Positions 7,294 through 19,100 of a stretch of 42,448 nt of DNA are shown one piece after another. Below the pieces are notes generated by a model, which was not told the origin of the DNA, made no database searches, and saw only the letters and a list, made by a program, of their open reading frames with translations. The DNA is from a virus. How positions within the stretch are numbered: position 1 is the first letter of the stretch; each line of letters starts with the position of its first letter. The DNA is taken from the IMG/VR virus record IMGVR_UViG_3300028423_000212, positions 1 to 42,448 of that record. One strand, written 5' to 3'. Both the position numbers and the translations under genes were made by a program.

Positions 7294-9185
7294 TGGGTCT
7301 TTATGGCGGCAGCTCGTCCCCACCCCCGGACTACACCCAAGAAAAAGGCGCCATTCGGCGGCGGACCGAGCAGAAGTATCAGCAGCAGGCTGATGCTTTC
7401 AACACGTCTGTCTCCGACTACAACCAGCAGCTTCAGGGCTACCAGTCGCAGTTCGGAGACCTCAGCTCCCAGACGTCCAACCTTGGGATCGCCGACCTCT
7501 ATGACGACCCAAACACCGACCAGAACGAAAACCCTTACGACCGTTTCAGCGAGCAACTCTCGGGCCTTCAGTCTGGCCTGTCCAACTTGAACTTCAACGA
7601 AACGCGCCCGAGCTTCTCTTCGTCGGTGGGCTCTGAGTACGGCACGGTCGGCATCACCAACATCCCTACCCTCGACCGCGCCAACGAACAGCTATACGGC
7701 ACGCTGCGCGGCAATGTCTCGAGCGCCCTGTCTGACCTCGGGAGCTTGCAGCGTGAACGCAGCCGCGAAGAGAACCGCGTCAACGAGTTCCGCAACACTC
7801 TCCTGGCAGACTTGGGCGGCTACCAGACGACGGCCAACCAGCTGGACATCGCCGACCTCGACCGCATCAATCGCCTCGAAAGCGATCTGTCTGGCCTTCA
7901 GGTCGAGCGCCAGGGCTTCAGCTCGCCGATCCTCGACCAGGTCTACCCGTCTGGCTTCTCCAACTTCGACGAGACCTACGGCTCCCTGTCGAGCCGCATC
8001 GAGGAGCTGCGCGATCAGCGCCAAGCCGAAATGGACCGTATTCAGGGATTCGAGCAGTCGCTCTACTCGACCGCCGACGACATCCGCTCGCAGCTCGACG
8101 GCCTGTCCATCGCCGACGCCGACCAACTCGAAGCTCTCAACACCCAGCTCGAAGACACGCGTCGCCAAGCAGGGCGCTTCTCCTCCGAGCTGGACTTCGA
8201 TCTGTCGCAGGAGCTCGGGGAGGCGGGCCTTGGCGGTGCGGAGAGCGCCCTCCGCGAGCTCCGGGCCGCGCGCGAAGACGAGCTGGGTCGCATCCAGCGT
8301 GCCGAGCAGAACTACCTTCAGCGCGCGCGCGGCCTCGAAGACATGGCCGAGAACGCCAGCATCTACAACGCCTCGAACATCGACACTATCGAGGACGAGC
8401 TGCGCAACCTAAACACTGACCTGTCAGGCTTCTCCTCGGACCTGCCCTTCGACTTCTCGAGCATGCAAGACGGCACGCTGACCGAAGCGGAAGCTGCGCT
8501 CGCCAGTCTCCAAGACGAACGCGAACGCGCTGTCAATGATATTCTCAGCGGCGTGACCGGCGCGACGTCTGGCCTGTCGGAAATCGAGTTGGCCAACGAA
8601 GACGCCTTTAACGAGCGTCGCTCGCAGCTCAACGATCTTCAACGAGAGCTCGAGCTCTTCTCGGGTGGTCGTGTCGATGACATCGGGCAGCAGCTCACCG
8701 CTGGCCTGGACACGGTCGACGCACGTCTCGGTGAACTTCAGTCTCGCCGGGCGGAGCTGGACACGCGTGCGCAGCAACTTAAGCAGCAAGTTCAGGAGGC
8801 TGAGTACCGCCGCCTCAACGATCTCTCGGGCGACTCCAGCAGCGTCGAAGACTTGCGGGCGGAGATCGAGCTATACAACGCGCAGCAAGCGCTTGACGAA
8901 CTTCAAGCCACCGAGGAGCGCCTGCAAGGCGAGCGCGTTCGCCTGGAGCAGGACGCCGAAAACGTGGCAGCCCGCCAACGTGAAGCGCAGGACAGCCTAC
9001 TCTCCAGCATCGGCGCGGGCGGTGTTCCACAGTTCCGAGACTTCTCCCTCGTGGACCCGACGACCGCCGATGCGTACGAGCAAATCCTGGCGCGCATCAA
9101 CAGCGGTGAGGATGAAAAGGAGGTTCCGCTTGGCCAGGCTCCGGCGGGCTCGTTCAGCCGGAATATCGGGGTAATAAGGGTATAA
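7293..9185 (+). CDS. Coiled-coil internal virion protein
   Basis: A 630-residue protein that begins MGLYGGSSSPPPDY and then consists almost wholly of heptad-rich coiled coil with repeated units of a GLSIAD / LDIADL / LGIADL type at intervals (about residues 66, 183, 270), each followed by (D)xLE(A)L. These look like degenerate internal repeats of roughly 80-100 residues. It is acidic and Gln/Arg/Leu rich, without cysteine or membrane segments. It sits between the tail fibre block and two further virion-type proteins, in the place of the T7 gp14-16 ejection cluster, so an internal or ejected virion protein is the best guess. No enzymatic motif is visible. Confidence 0.65.
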   Translation: MGLYGGSSSPPPDYTQEKGAIRRRTEQKYQQQADAFNTSVSDYNQQLQGYQSQFGDLSSQTSNLGIADLYDDPNTDQNENPYDRFSEQLSGLQSGLSNLNFNETRPSFSSSVGSEYGTVGITNIPTLDRANEQLYGTLRGNVSSALSDLGSLQRERSREENRVNEFRNTLLADLGGYQTTANQLDIADLDRINRLESDLSGLQVERQGFSSPILDQVYPSGFSNFDETYGSLSSRIEELRDQRQAEMDRIQGFEQSLYSTADDIRSQLDGLSIADADQLEALNTQLEDTRRQAGRFSSELDFDLSQELGEAGLGGAESALRELRAAREDELGRIQRAEQNYLQRARGLEDMAENASIYNASNIDTIEDELRNLNTDLSGFSSDLPFDFSSMQDGTLTEAEAALASLQDERERAVNDILSGVTGATSGLSEIELANEDAFNERRSQLNDLQRELELFSGGRVDDIGQQLTAGLDTVDARLGELQSRRAELDTRAQQLKQQVQEAEYRRLNDLSGDSSSVEDLRAEIELYNAQQALDELQATEERLQGERVRLEQDAENVAARQREAQDSLLSSIGAGGVPQFRDFSLVDPTTADAYEQILARINSGEDEKEVPLGQAPAGSFSRNIGVIRV

Positions 9186-9186
9186 G

Positions 9187-10692
9187 ATGGCGTTCTCCAC
9201 GGTCATGGGCCTAGCGCAAGTCGGAACGAGCCTCGTCGGGGCGCTCAGCGCAAATCAGCGTGCCAACCAGCAGTACCAGCTCCAGATGCAGCAGCTGCAA
9301 AACCAGCGTGACATGCAGGATATGCAGTATGGGCTGGCGCGTAATGCCGAGCTCCGCCAACAGGAGGAGAACGCCTACCTGCGCGAGATCGAGCAGATGA
9401 ACCGCTCGATCCAGCAGCAGGAGCGACTCTTCCAGCTCCAAGAGCTGGAGGGCTACAAGGACCAAGTCATGGACGAGCGCCGCCGCGAGATCGACCGCCA
9501 GATCGAGGCGGACAAGGAAGCGGCGCGCATTCAGGAGTTCCGCCTCAACCAGCTCCTCCAACAGCAAGACCTGGCCGCAGAAGAACGCGATTTCGCAGTC
9601 GATCAGCTTCGCAACGCGCAGGCCGTCGCATCAGGCGAGCGCGACGAGGAGATGCGCCGCTTCCTCGAGGACCGAGAGACCGCCAAGATCGAGCGCGAGT
9701 TCCTGATGGGCGAGTACCAAGGCGCCCTTGCCCGCGCGCAAGACGAGCAGGCCCGCGACCTGGCCCTGCGCGACCAGATCATGGGGCGTGTAGACGGGCT
9801 GCGCACCACCCTTCAGGAAGCGCAAGCCAACCTCGGCGACGTCCCTGAAGTCGCGCGTCTCACCCCTGGCGACATCGACGCGGAAGTCCGGCGCCGCCAA
9901 GAGCAGTACATGTCGGACGTTGATCGCGCCGCCGACCGTGTCGCTTCGGTCAACGAGGCCGACCTGATCCGCTCTGGCCTCGACCGCAGCTCGCCGGGTA
10001 CCGCGCGCCGTGGCGAGGTCGCCTCCCGTCTGGCCCAGGATTACCAGAACGCACGTCAACGTGCCTACGACGACGCGCTCGCATACGTCTCGGGCGAGCA
10101 GAACGCACTCAACACGAACCTCGATGCCATACTTGGTCGTCGCGGCGCCGTTCTCGACGAAACCGCTGGCGTAGAGGGCACTGGAATCGACACGCTTCTC
10201 AACCTTCCCGGTGTCCAATCAACGGTCGACGCCACGCGCTTCGCCTCCATGGTACCGAGCAGCGTACTCGACCGCCAGATCGCGAGCGCCAACGACTACC
10301 GCGCGCCGGTGAGCGTCAACACTGCCCGCGTCAACGGACTCGATGCAATGACCCCCGGCATCGCCGAGAGCTTCCGCGTCGGCTCCTCGGCGGCTGTAAG
10401 TCCGCAGTTCGCCCAGGGGCTTCAAACAGGCGTGTACGGACCTGCGCAGACGTTCAGCGCTTCGCCCTCGAGCTTCTACAATCAAGCCTTCAACACGGGC
10501 GATCGCATGCTTGAGACCTCCACCAACATGTACAGCAACGCTGAATCACGCAGCCGTGAGGCCAGCAGCGCATTCGGCGACTCTTTCGCTGGCTTCCTGA
10601 ACGACAACGCAGACACTATCGACGGGTGGTTTGGTGGCGGCGGCAGCTCCCTCGCGCCGACGTCTTCTCCGCGACCGCCTGCGCGACCCTAA
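9187..10692 (+). CDS. Internal virion protein, gp14-like layout
   Basis: A 501-residue protein with a short hydrophobic N-terminus (MAFSTVMGLAQVGTSLVGAL), then a long Gln-rich coiled coil (about residues 25-240), then a less structured Gly/Ser/Ala-rich half. This layout (membrane-seeking N-terminus, coiled coil) is that of T7 gp14-like ejection proteins that enter the outer membrane during DNA delivery. The region at about 260-300 (RRGEVASRLAQDYQNARQRAYDDAL) is basic and helical and recurs in many phage virion proteins. It starts one base after the preceding stop. The family call is by layout and synteny. Confidence 0.65.
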   Translation: MAFSTVMGLAQVGTSLVGALSANQRANQQYQLQMQQLQNQRDMQDMQYGLARNAELRQQEENAYLREIEQMNRSIQQQERLFQLQELEGYKDQVMDERRREIDRQIEADKEAARIQEFRLNQLLQQQDLAAEERDFAVDQLRNAQAVASGERDEEMRRFLEDRETAKIEREFLMGEYQGALARAQDEQARDLALRDQIMGRVDGLRTTLQEAQANLGDVPEVARLTPGDIDAEVRRRQEQYMSDVDRAADRVASVNEADLIRSGLDRSSPGTARRGEVASRLAQDYQNARQRAYDDALAYVSGEQNALNTNLDAILGRRGAVLDETAGVEGTGIDTLLNLPGVQSTVDATRFASMVPSSVLDRQIASANDYRAPVSVNTARVNGLDAMTPGIAESFRVGSSAAVSPQFAQGLQTGVYGPAQTFSASPSSFYNQAFNTGDRMLETSTNMYSNAESRSREASSAFGDSFAGFLNDNADTIDGWFGGGGSSLAPTSSPRPPARP

Positions 10693-10704
10693 GCGGAGCT
10701 ACAC

Positions 10705-13059
10705 ATGATCGACTTCACAGGGTTCAGCCAGGGCTTCGGGCAGCGGCGGCAAGACGACCGCCGTCGTCGTCGTGATATGGCTCAAGCCTTCCAGGAGTTT
10801 CGCAACGCGAACCCCTACGCAAGTGCGGAAGAGTTCCAAGACTTCATCGACCGCTACTCTGGCGGGCGCAACTACATCGCGGGTGGCGCTCCGTCCAAGG
10901 ACGTCCTGCGCAACATCGCCACCGAAAACCAGGAGCGCCGCGCCCGCGACGAGATGGCGCGTCGCATGGATGATCTCCGCACACGTGCCCAGACCATGAG
11001 CTCGCTCGAGGCCATGGCAGACACCTTCCTACTAAACTACGATGGCGACGATCTTGAGCAAGCGCGCCAAGAGTTTGGCGAGCAACTCGGCCTCGGCGAT
11101 GCCCCACTCCCTGGCGGCATCAACCCCGGCTCACTCATCACCGATACGCGTCGCACGGCTCTCGCCTCTAGTCGCGCGCGTGAGCTTCTGCCGCAGGCGC
11201 TCGACCTCATTCGCGAGAGCGAGGGCAAGATCGACGCTAAGACGCTGCGTACCGTGCTGCCTGACATCCCTCCGGCGGTCGTCAATCCGCTCATCGAGCA
11301 AGCGCAGTCCGAGTATGAGCAAGAGCAGGATGCGCTCGCCCTTCAGCGCGAAGAGCGCGTCGGCACTGCTAAACAGGGGCTCCTGGACCGCGTCCAAAGC
11401 GATACCCGCTTTCAGTCTGCTCTGCGCTCAGGCAACGAGCGTATGGCGCGCGATATTCTGAGGACGCGCATCAACAACCTCCCGACCGATGTCCGTGAGG
11501 CCATTGGCGACGACTGGATCGACAGCGTCCTTCAGGGCGAAGTGCAGCTTTTGCGCGAAGAGCAGGAGGCGCTCACCCGTGAGCGCGAAGAGCGCGTCAG
11601 CGCTGCTAAACAGGAGCTCCTGAACCGCGTCCAAGGCGATACCCGCTTTCAGTCTGCCCTGCGCTCAGGCAACGAGCTTATGGCGCGCGACATTTTGCAG
11701 ACGCGCATCAACAACCTCCCGACCGATGTCCGTGAGGCCATTGGCGACGACTGGATCTACAGCGTCCTTCGGGGCGAAGTGCAGCTTTTGCGCGAAGTGC
11801 AGCGCAACAACATGGCCGAGACTCGGCGAGAAGCGTCTGGCGCCGCAGTCGAGGCACGCCAGACCTACAGCGAGGCAAACCTCAATCGCGTCACGTCGCA
11901 TTTTGGCACGCCGGATGAACCTTTCCCGACCGCTGGTCCTGCGTCTGGGGGCGCGATCCTTGCTGCTCAGCAGCTCTCTCAAGAGTTCGACATCAACCGC
12001 ACGGCACTCTTCGTTTTGGAGAATGCGTTTGCTAACGCAGACAAAGACATGTCGACGGAAGAACTCTACACGCTGGGGCGCCAAGCACTCGAGGACGCGG
12101 CGCGCAGCAATCTTGTGCGCACGGCGGACCAAGGACGCCAGCAAGCGGTTGAAGTCGCGCGCCGCACCCTGGGCGACGTTGGCCCGATCCGCAGTTTCGA
12201 CGACTACGTGACTGGCACGCTCGATGCCATCGACACCAAGTGGACGGACTTTGAGACGGCGCTGTCCCAAGCCTCGCAGATAGAAGACCCGCAAGAGCGC
12301 CGCCAGCGCCTTAAAACCATCCGCACCGCTTGGAACCAGGCCATGTCTGCTGCGCTCCAAGCAACGCGCCAAGACCGGGCAACTTCCGACCAATGGCTCG
12401 AGATTGGCAGCGGCGATTGGGACCAGTCGCGCATCGAGGGTGACAGCCTCGACAGTGTTCGCGGTCGTCTGCTGAGTTACCAGCAGCGTCTCGAGCAGCG
12501 CCTCGCGGAGGTCTCTGCGGGCGCGCCCCCACCTGCGCGCCCTGCGGGCGTTGCGCCGTTGCAAGGTCCGGGTCCGCAGCGCGCCGAACTTGCGCCACCG
12601 CCGCAAGACACGGGTGAACCCTCGACCGAGCGAAGCGCAGCTGCCGAGATGGCCAGTGACATCGGCGACAGCGTTGTGCGTGCGTATGGGCTCCTCGATG
12701 CAAGCAATGAGGTCGGGCGTGCAGTTGGGCTCACGAATACGACTGGTGATGTGCTGGGCGCTGTTGGGGGCGCGTTAGTCGACCCGCTGGGCATAGGAAG
12801 ACGGACCAACGAGTTCTTCTTCATGAGCGAATCAGAGCGCGAGCGCCGCGTGGACCTGCGCGATTACGTCGAGCAGGTGCACACACCGCTGGCGTATCTG
12901 CTCGAATACAGCGCAGACGACGCTTACCGCCAGACGCTGCTCGAAGACTTGCGCACAATGGGGCGGCAGGAGTTCGAGCGCAAATATGCTGCCGACATCA
13001 CGCGCGCTGCGGAGTTTCTCCGCAGCAGCAGTGAGGCCCCGGCTCAGGACGACCAGTAA
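10705..13059 (+). CDS. Large internal virion protein with a tandem repeat
   Basis: A 784-residue helical protein, preceded by GGAG (10695-10698). The N-terminus (residues 1-60) is Arg-rich. Residues about 215-290 and 294-370 are near-identical copies of one 79-residue module (FQSALRSGNE...ARDILxTRINNLPTDVREAIGDDWI). A Pro/Ala-rich hinge lies near 605-640, then about 650-700 comes a Gly-rich, weakly hydrophobic stretch (DVLGAVGGALVDPLGIG), and the C-terminus is helical and charged. It precedes the giant polyvalent gene and likely forms part of the ejection apparatus. No lysozyme or protease motif was found. Confidence 0.65.
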   Translation: MIDFTGFSQGFGQRRQDDRRRRRDMAQAFQEFRNANPYASAEEFQDFIDRYSGGRNYIAGGAPSKDVLRNIATENQERRARDEMARRMDDLRTRAQTMSSLEAMADTFLLNYDGDDLEQARQEFGEQLGLGDAPLPGGINPGSLITDTRRTALASSRARELLPQALDLIRESEGKIDAKTLRTVLPDIPPAVVNPLIEQAQSEYEQEQDALALQREERVGTAKQGLLDRVQSDTRFQSALRSGNERMARDILRTRINNLPTDVREAIGDDWIDSVLQGEVQLLREEQEALTREREERVSAAKQELLNRVQGDTRFQSALRSGNELMARDILQTRINNLPTDVREAIGDDWIYSVLRGEVQLLREVQRNNMAETRREASGAAVEARQTYSEANLNRVTSHFGTPDEPFPTAGPASGGAILAAQQLSQEFDINRTALFVLENAFANADKDMSTEELYTLGRQALEDAARSNLVRTADQGRQQAVEVARRTLGDVGPIRSFDDYVTGTLDAIDTKWTDFETALSQASQIEDPQERRQRLKTIRTAWNQAMSAALQATRQDRATSDQWLEIGSGDWDQSRIEGDSLDSVRGRLLSYQQRLEQRLAEVSAGAPPPARPAGVAPLQGPGPQRAELAPPPQDTGEPSTERSAAAEMASDIGDSVVRAYGLLDASNEVGRAVGLTNTTGDVLGAVGGALVDPLGIGRRTNEFFFMSESERERRVDLRDYVEQVHTPLAYLLEYSADDAYRQTLLEDLRTMGRQEFERKYAADITRAAEFLRSSSEAPAQDDQ
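11345..11818 (+). repeat. Tandem 237-bp duplication inside a virion gene
   Basis: Unit one (about 11345-11581) and unit two (about 11582-11818) align without gaps at an offset of exactly 237 bases (79 codons) and differ at only a small number of positions, for example CTGGACCGC against CTGAACCGC and GAGCGTATG against GAGCTTATG. The in-frame spacing and low divergence point to a recent duplication. Confidence 0.93.
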
Positions 13060-13108
13060 CACCCCACAAACATAAGGTCGCTGCAGTATTCGGAAACTGG
13101 AGCACCGA

Positions 13109-16100
13109 ATGTCCTGGGAATCGTTCAACAACATCGACCCTATGGGTGGCGCCACCCCTGCCCGCACGGGTGAAAGTGATTACGCCTCTTCGCCGACACG
13201 TGAGACTTTCAGCGACCCTCGCTTTCTGAACGATCTCCGCGAAGAGTACCGCTCGCGAGGCGTTCCGGTGTACGCTCTCTCCGATGACGAGCTTATCGAG
13301 CGCTTTGTCTCAGACGGCACCTGGGGGCAGCTCAACACCGTCTCGGCAGCCAAAGACTTTGCTGAGTCTCGCACGGCGACAGCCGAAGAGCGCGCGCGCC
13401 AGCGGCGTCTGGCGAACATGCACCAGGTCTTCCCGAACTTCTGGCAAGAGGGTGGTCGCGGCGCTTCCGGCTTCTTCGACGGTCTCGGCGCGCTGGTTGC
13501 TGACCCGGTTAACCTTATTGGTGGCGTCGCCGCCAAGGGCACTTCCCAAGCCATCACGCGCAGCCTCATGGCCGCTGGCCAGACGACTCGTCAGGCCACG
13601 CGCGCGGGCGTTCGCGCCGGTCTCGGTCGTGCCGCCGCAACAGAAGGCGCCATCGGTGCTGGCGCCGAGGCGACCATTGACGCGCTCCAGCAAGGACGCG
13701 ACATCAACCTCGGCCTCCAGGACGAGTTCAGCTACGGCCAGCTCGCCACGTCTACGGCATTGGGCGGCGGCATTGGCGCTGGCGCCGGTGCTCTTCTCAG
13801 CGCCCCCGCAGCTTTGGCTGGCGCGCGCCTGTCAACGCAGCAGATCGAGGAACTGCGTGGCGTAGGGCTGCGCGACGAGCAGATCGCACAGCTCACGAAC
13901 CAGCAAGCCACGGGCATCCTGACCGATCCCGAGATGCGCCAGCAGGTGGTTGACCAGCAAGCTGCCGCAGCCGCACGAGAAGAAGAGCAGGCTCGGCAGC
14001 AAGCGGACGCCGATGCCAAAGCTAAAGCCGAAGCCGAAGCTAAGGCGGATGATGCGTTTGACGTCAGCATCGTGCCTACGGACCTGCCCCGTCAGCTTAA
14101 CCGGGAGATCACGGCACGCCGCGATTACCTCGACCGCCTTGTTGAAGACGGCGCGGACCCGGAAGAGATCGAGGCCACCGAAGCAGAGCTCGCGCGTCTT
14201 GGTGGACTGAGAGCGGTTCAGGAACGCCTGCTGCGCGAAGAGGAAGAGATCGTCGCGCTTGAGCAGAGCAACGAACCCGAGAAGCTCACAGAGGGCCAGC
14301 GCCGCCGACAGGCGCTCGAGCGTGATCTGCGCGCCATTCGCACCATCCTGCGCAACCCGGAAGGCGAAGCGGCGGATCGCGCCGCCGACAAACTTGGCCT
14401 CCTAACCCTTCGCCCCGAAGACCGTGTCGATCAAGCAGAGGGAGCGTCCACGGATGAAGCTGCCGCCCAAGGTCAAGGCGCAGACGCAGAAGCTACTGAG
14501 ACCCAAACAGAAGAAGCCGCCTCGGGAGAAGTATCGTCCGAAGCCGCTGCCGAAGCCCCGCCAGTAAACGCGACCGCAGACGCTCAGCGTTACGCCGAGG
14601 AGTTCGGCGTCGACCTTTCCCCCCTGGCGGGGCGAGGCTCTGGCAAGGATGGCCGCATCTGGAAACAGGACGTCCTCCGCTTCCGCCGAGAGCAACGGCG
14701 TGCCGCCGCTGACCTGCTGGATGAGTCTGAACCGCGAGCGCTCACGCAGGACCAGCGTGTTGAACAGCCCTCCGAGCCTCTGGTCCTCACCCCCGACCAG
14801 CGCGTTCCCGTTGCCCCGGAAGGGTCTCAGACCACTGAGGGCATTACGCCTCGGGCGCGCGCTTACGCGCTTCAGAACGGCATTGACTGGCGCCAGATGT
14901 CTACCGAAGACGGTAAGACGATCACGACCATCGAGGTCAATCAGGAGATAGCGCGGCGCCGCGAAAACGCGGAGCCGCTCGACAACGACTATGCACGCCA
15001 GGCGAGCGAGCAAGCCCAGCGCCTGGCTGATCTCTCCAAGCGCGCCGTGCGGGAGGGCGACACCTACGCCGACTGGCGGAGCCTGATGGAACTCGTCTCG
15101 CAAGCCGAGAAAATCCGTGCGTCGGGCATCGACCGCGACGACCTGCTCGCGCTCTTCGACGAAAACGTGCGCGTGTTCCGCGACCGCGACGAACTGCCTG
15201 AAAGCATGTTCCTCGAGGTGCGCAGTCTGGTCGAGGAAGGCGATGTTCCGAGCCGTTCCGACGTGCGCACAGCCTCTTCTCGGTACGAGCAGGCGGGTCA
15301 GTTCTCGACCGCCGGGCAGACCAACGAAGGCGGACCGCAGAGCTTCCTGCGCCAAGGCACACCCATCGCCAAAGGCAGCGACTATACGCTTCAAGGCGCG
15401 CAATTTCCCAGCGCGGCGAAGATGGGTTTCGACGAGGCGATGGAGCGCGCTCGTCTTGGCTCTCAGGGCGACACCCTGGCACGCGGTGTAGACGAAGGCG
15501 CCCTGTCTGGCTCCGACCTCGTCCCGTTCCGCGCCACTGGCCGCATGAAGGTCTATGGCGCGAACGGCGTCACGACGATCCAGAAGGGCGAGACCGCCTT
15601 TGCGGATGGCGTGACCGGCAAGGCCGTCGCAGACCCGGAGACCGCCTCTCGCCTGCGCGAGTTCCGCGACCAGAAGGGGCGTGACATCCGCCCGGAAGAC
15701 CGGCAGCAGGTCGAGAAGTATCTCGCACGTCGGGCGCCGACGCGTCGCTCCCCGAAGAGCGCGCTGCGTGAGCTCCTTCTTCAATACCAAGATGACCCTG
15801 ACGCCCTGCTGAGCACGCTCGAGCAACTGGAGGACGAACGTCCCAACCTCGCCTCCTCGGAGACGCAGCCCGCGCAGCGTGTCGCTGCGCACGAGTTCAG
15901 CGACGCCAAGCAGGTTCCGCTCACGGACGAGGATGGCCGTGTTTTGATCGTGCGCAGTCTGCTCAACCCCGCAGACGTGCGGATGGCGTCCAAAAAGCAG
16001 ATCGACGGCGGCAAGACGCTGGCCGACATTATTGGCAAGACCGGCGAAAAGTCGCGCGTCGAGAACTGGGAGATCGGCTACGCGCCGACCGAAAAACGCA

Positions 16101-19100
16101 CGCGCAGCGCGCAAAAGCTGGCTGAGCTCTTCGATAGTCCAGACACCAACCAGCCGTTCGGCACGAGCCGCGCCAAGGAAACTGACCAGAACGTCGTCGA
16201 GACGGGCAAAGCCGCGAACGCCACGCGCGCCGCCAAGACTCTGGACGAGATCAAGGGCATGGCGACCCGTCCCCTAACGGAGGTCGAGGCCGCAACCATC
16301 AACGCCATTGCCCCCGATGGCTTCAAGGCTGTTCCGAATGAGGTGTATGATTACCCCACTCTCGTTCAGCTGACCCATGCCTACGAGGTGCAAGGCTGGA
16401 AGAAGGTGCGTGACCCCAAGGCGCACGCAGACCGGCTTGCCCAGCTTTACGACCTTCAGGCCGAGACCAACCCCGATGGTCTCATCCTGCCGAACGAGAC
16501 GCGCGAAGAGGCCGTCGAGGCCGCGCGCACCCTCATGGGGCGCTACTCGCCTGAAGAGGGTGAGGAGGCCGCGCGTCTGATCGGACGTCTGGGCGGCGAC
16601 CGTAGCGTTGGCCCCATGTTCCGTCAGAACCCCGGTGGCGGTTCGCAATACCGGGCGCAGTACGTCGGCGAACCAGACCAAGCCATCGAACTTGGCGACA
16701 CGGCGCCGGTCGTTACACCCCGCCTGGCCCAGTTCTACCATGAGGTCTCGCACTGGGCTTACATGAACGTCCTAACGCCGCAGGACCGCCTCGATTTCTG
16801 GCGGTCCATGTCCAAGTACTACAAGAGCGAGGGCGAGCCGAACGCGCGCAATATCGGCTCTGCCGTGGCGCGCTCCGGCTCCCAGCTAAAGAGCCTCAAG
16901 GGCGTTGCGCTCAACGCCGAAACGAGCCCCCAGGAACTCTTCGCCAATATGTTCGAGATGTGGGCGGCGCGGCGCATGCCTGACAGCCTCCTGCAAGACC
17001 AGTCCTACTGGAAGCGCATCGCGCATTACGTGAAGGCCGTTTTCGACCGTTACGTGCGCAAGGTGCCCATCGACCCTGACCTCGAGCCGCTCTTCGCCAA
17101 AATCCTGCCTGACGAAGAACAGCAGGTCTTCCAGCGTGGCGTGGCTCCCTCGGCAGACCCTGCGCCCTCGTCGCCGCCCAAGACGCCCAAGGGCGTCATA
17201 GAGAAGCAGAAGCAAGTTACGGAGGCGCAGCCGAACCCCGCGCCTGATGACAGCCGCTTCGCGGATTTCGCCCTGTCCTACTACCACCAGCTGCGCGCGG
17301 CCAAGGAGGAGATCGAGGCTGCCATCGACGCCGAGCAGTACGAGACGCTGTTCGAGGCGATGAAAGACCTCAACCGCATCTTCCTCTCTCTCGTGCCGCA
17401 AGGCATCGGCAAGCCTCCGTTCGGCCCTGCCAAGCGCGCTCAAAAGCTCATCCGGCAGCGCCAGATGGGCATTTTCGAGATTATGAGCGGCTCCACCACC
17501 GACGACCCCGACAAGATCGCCGAGGCGTTGGTGCGCATGGATACTGAGGGTGCGGGCAGCGTGCGCATTCGCAAACCCGAGGAGATGTACGCGCAGCTCG
17601 TGGCATTCTACTATGATGGTCATGCGCCCAGCCCTGTCCTGAAAGGCGAGCGTTTCATGCCGAAGGGTGGGAAGGCAGACCCTGAAACGGGCGCTGTTAC
17701 TTTGTCTTACGGCAAGCTGTCTGGCACGGTTCGCAACCCGAAAGCAGCAGCGGTTCGTTCGACCATCTCTACCACGATGAAGTTGCTCCAGGATGCCTAC
17801 ACCCGCAAGACGGGTCTGGCACCGAGCGGTGAAGTGCCCGCGTCTGTCAAAAGCAAAGCGGAGCCGCCGACCAACGAAAATGGCGGCACCCAAGCCCCAA
17901 GCCAAGCGGTCGCCAAGGGCAAGAAGCGTAAGAAGCGCCTCGACAACGCGACCGACAAGGCTGCCAAGACTGACGCATCCACGCCTCCCAACAAGCGCAA
18001 GACGAAGCAATCTCAGGAGAGCGACCCGGCTCTAGCCGATGAGCTGAAGTCCAAGTCGATCCAGCAGCTTCGCAAGCTCTACCGCAAGCATCGTGGCACG
18101 GATCGCGGCACCCAAGTCGCGCATGTCATGGTTGCCAAACAAAAAGCGCAGGGCGTCGATGTCTTATTCGAGCAGCCGACGCCGGTCTCGCGCGAAGTTT
18201 ACAACATGAGCAATGGGCAACTCGAGGAGGCCTTCCTCGACGCGCTCTATGAAGGCAGCAAAAAGCGCATCGACGAAGTCGGCTTCGAGATGCGCCGCCG
18301 CGCTCAGAACAAAGCCAATGTTGCGAACCGCGAAGGAGGCCAGGCGGCCTTCAAGATCAAGCCGATCATCAGCAAGGTGACGGAGTCCATTCGTCGGGAG
18401 CGCACAGACAGCATTGGCGTCGCCTCCCACGACGGCATCCCGCCTGCCGCGCGCGCGACCATCCGCGAGATGCTCAGCTACATGACGCACCGCGACCCGG
18501 AGATCGAGGTCGGCATGCGGACCATGACGTATCGCATGCTCAACCTCCTCGACAAAACGGTGCGCGACACGGTGGGGGAGGCCAACGTCATCACGGCGAG
18601 CGATGTCGCCCGCCTGGCTGACGCCAACCCGGACCAGGTCGGCAGCGCAGTCTTCGCAGACTTGCGGGCTCCCGAGTTCAAGAAGCTGCGCTCCGATCTA
18701 CGTCGCATGACCATTGGCCTGAACAAGGGCGAGGCTGATCCGTTCGACCTCATGCACGAGATCGGCCATACTATCATCCGGTCGGGCGCCTTGCCCGACG
18801 ATGAGATCGAGGCCATCCTCGAGGCATACCGGGCGACCAACGACGCGACACGACAGCGCGTCGAGACGCTCTATCGAGGTAAATACGCCGACCGCAACGG
18901 CGCAGACTTCGAGCGCGCTCTGGCTGAGGAGTGGGCCTCCGAGCGACTGGCTCAGTATATGGGCGAGCGCGTGTCGCGCGGCGACATTCTGCAAGCCTCC
19001 ATCGACGGGGACATCACCCGTCTGACGCTGCGTGGCAAGTTCGATCGCGCCATCGACCGCATGGTCGAGTACATCGCCTATGTCTTGAATGGCGTGATTG

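Noticed and set aside
14402-16114. 570-residue leftward frame opposite the giant gene
   Set aside because: Antisense shadow within an unbroken gene; no start signal or known motif.
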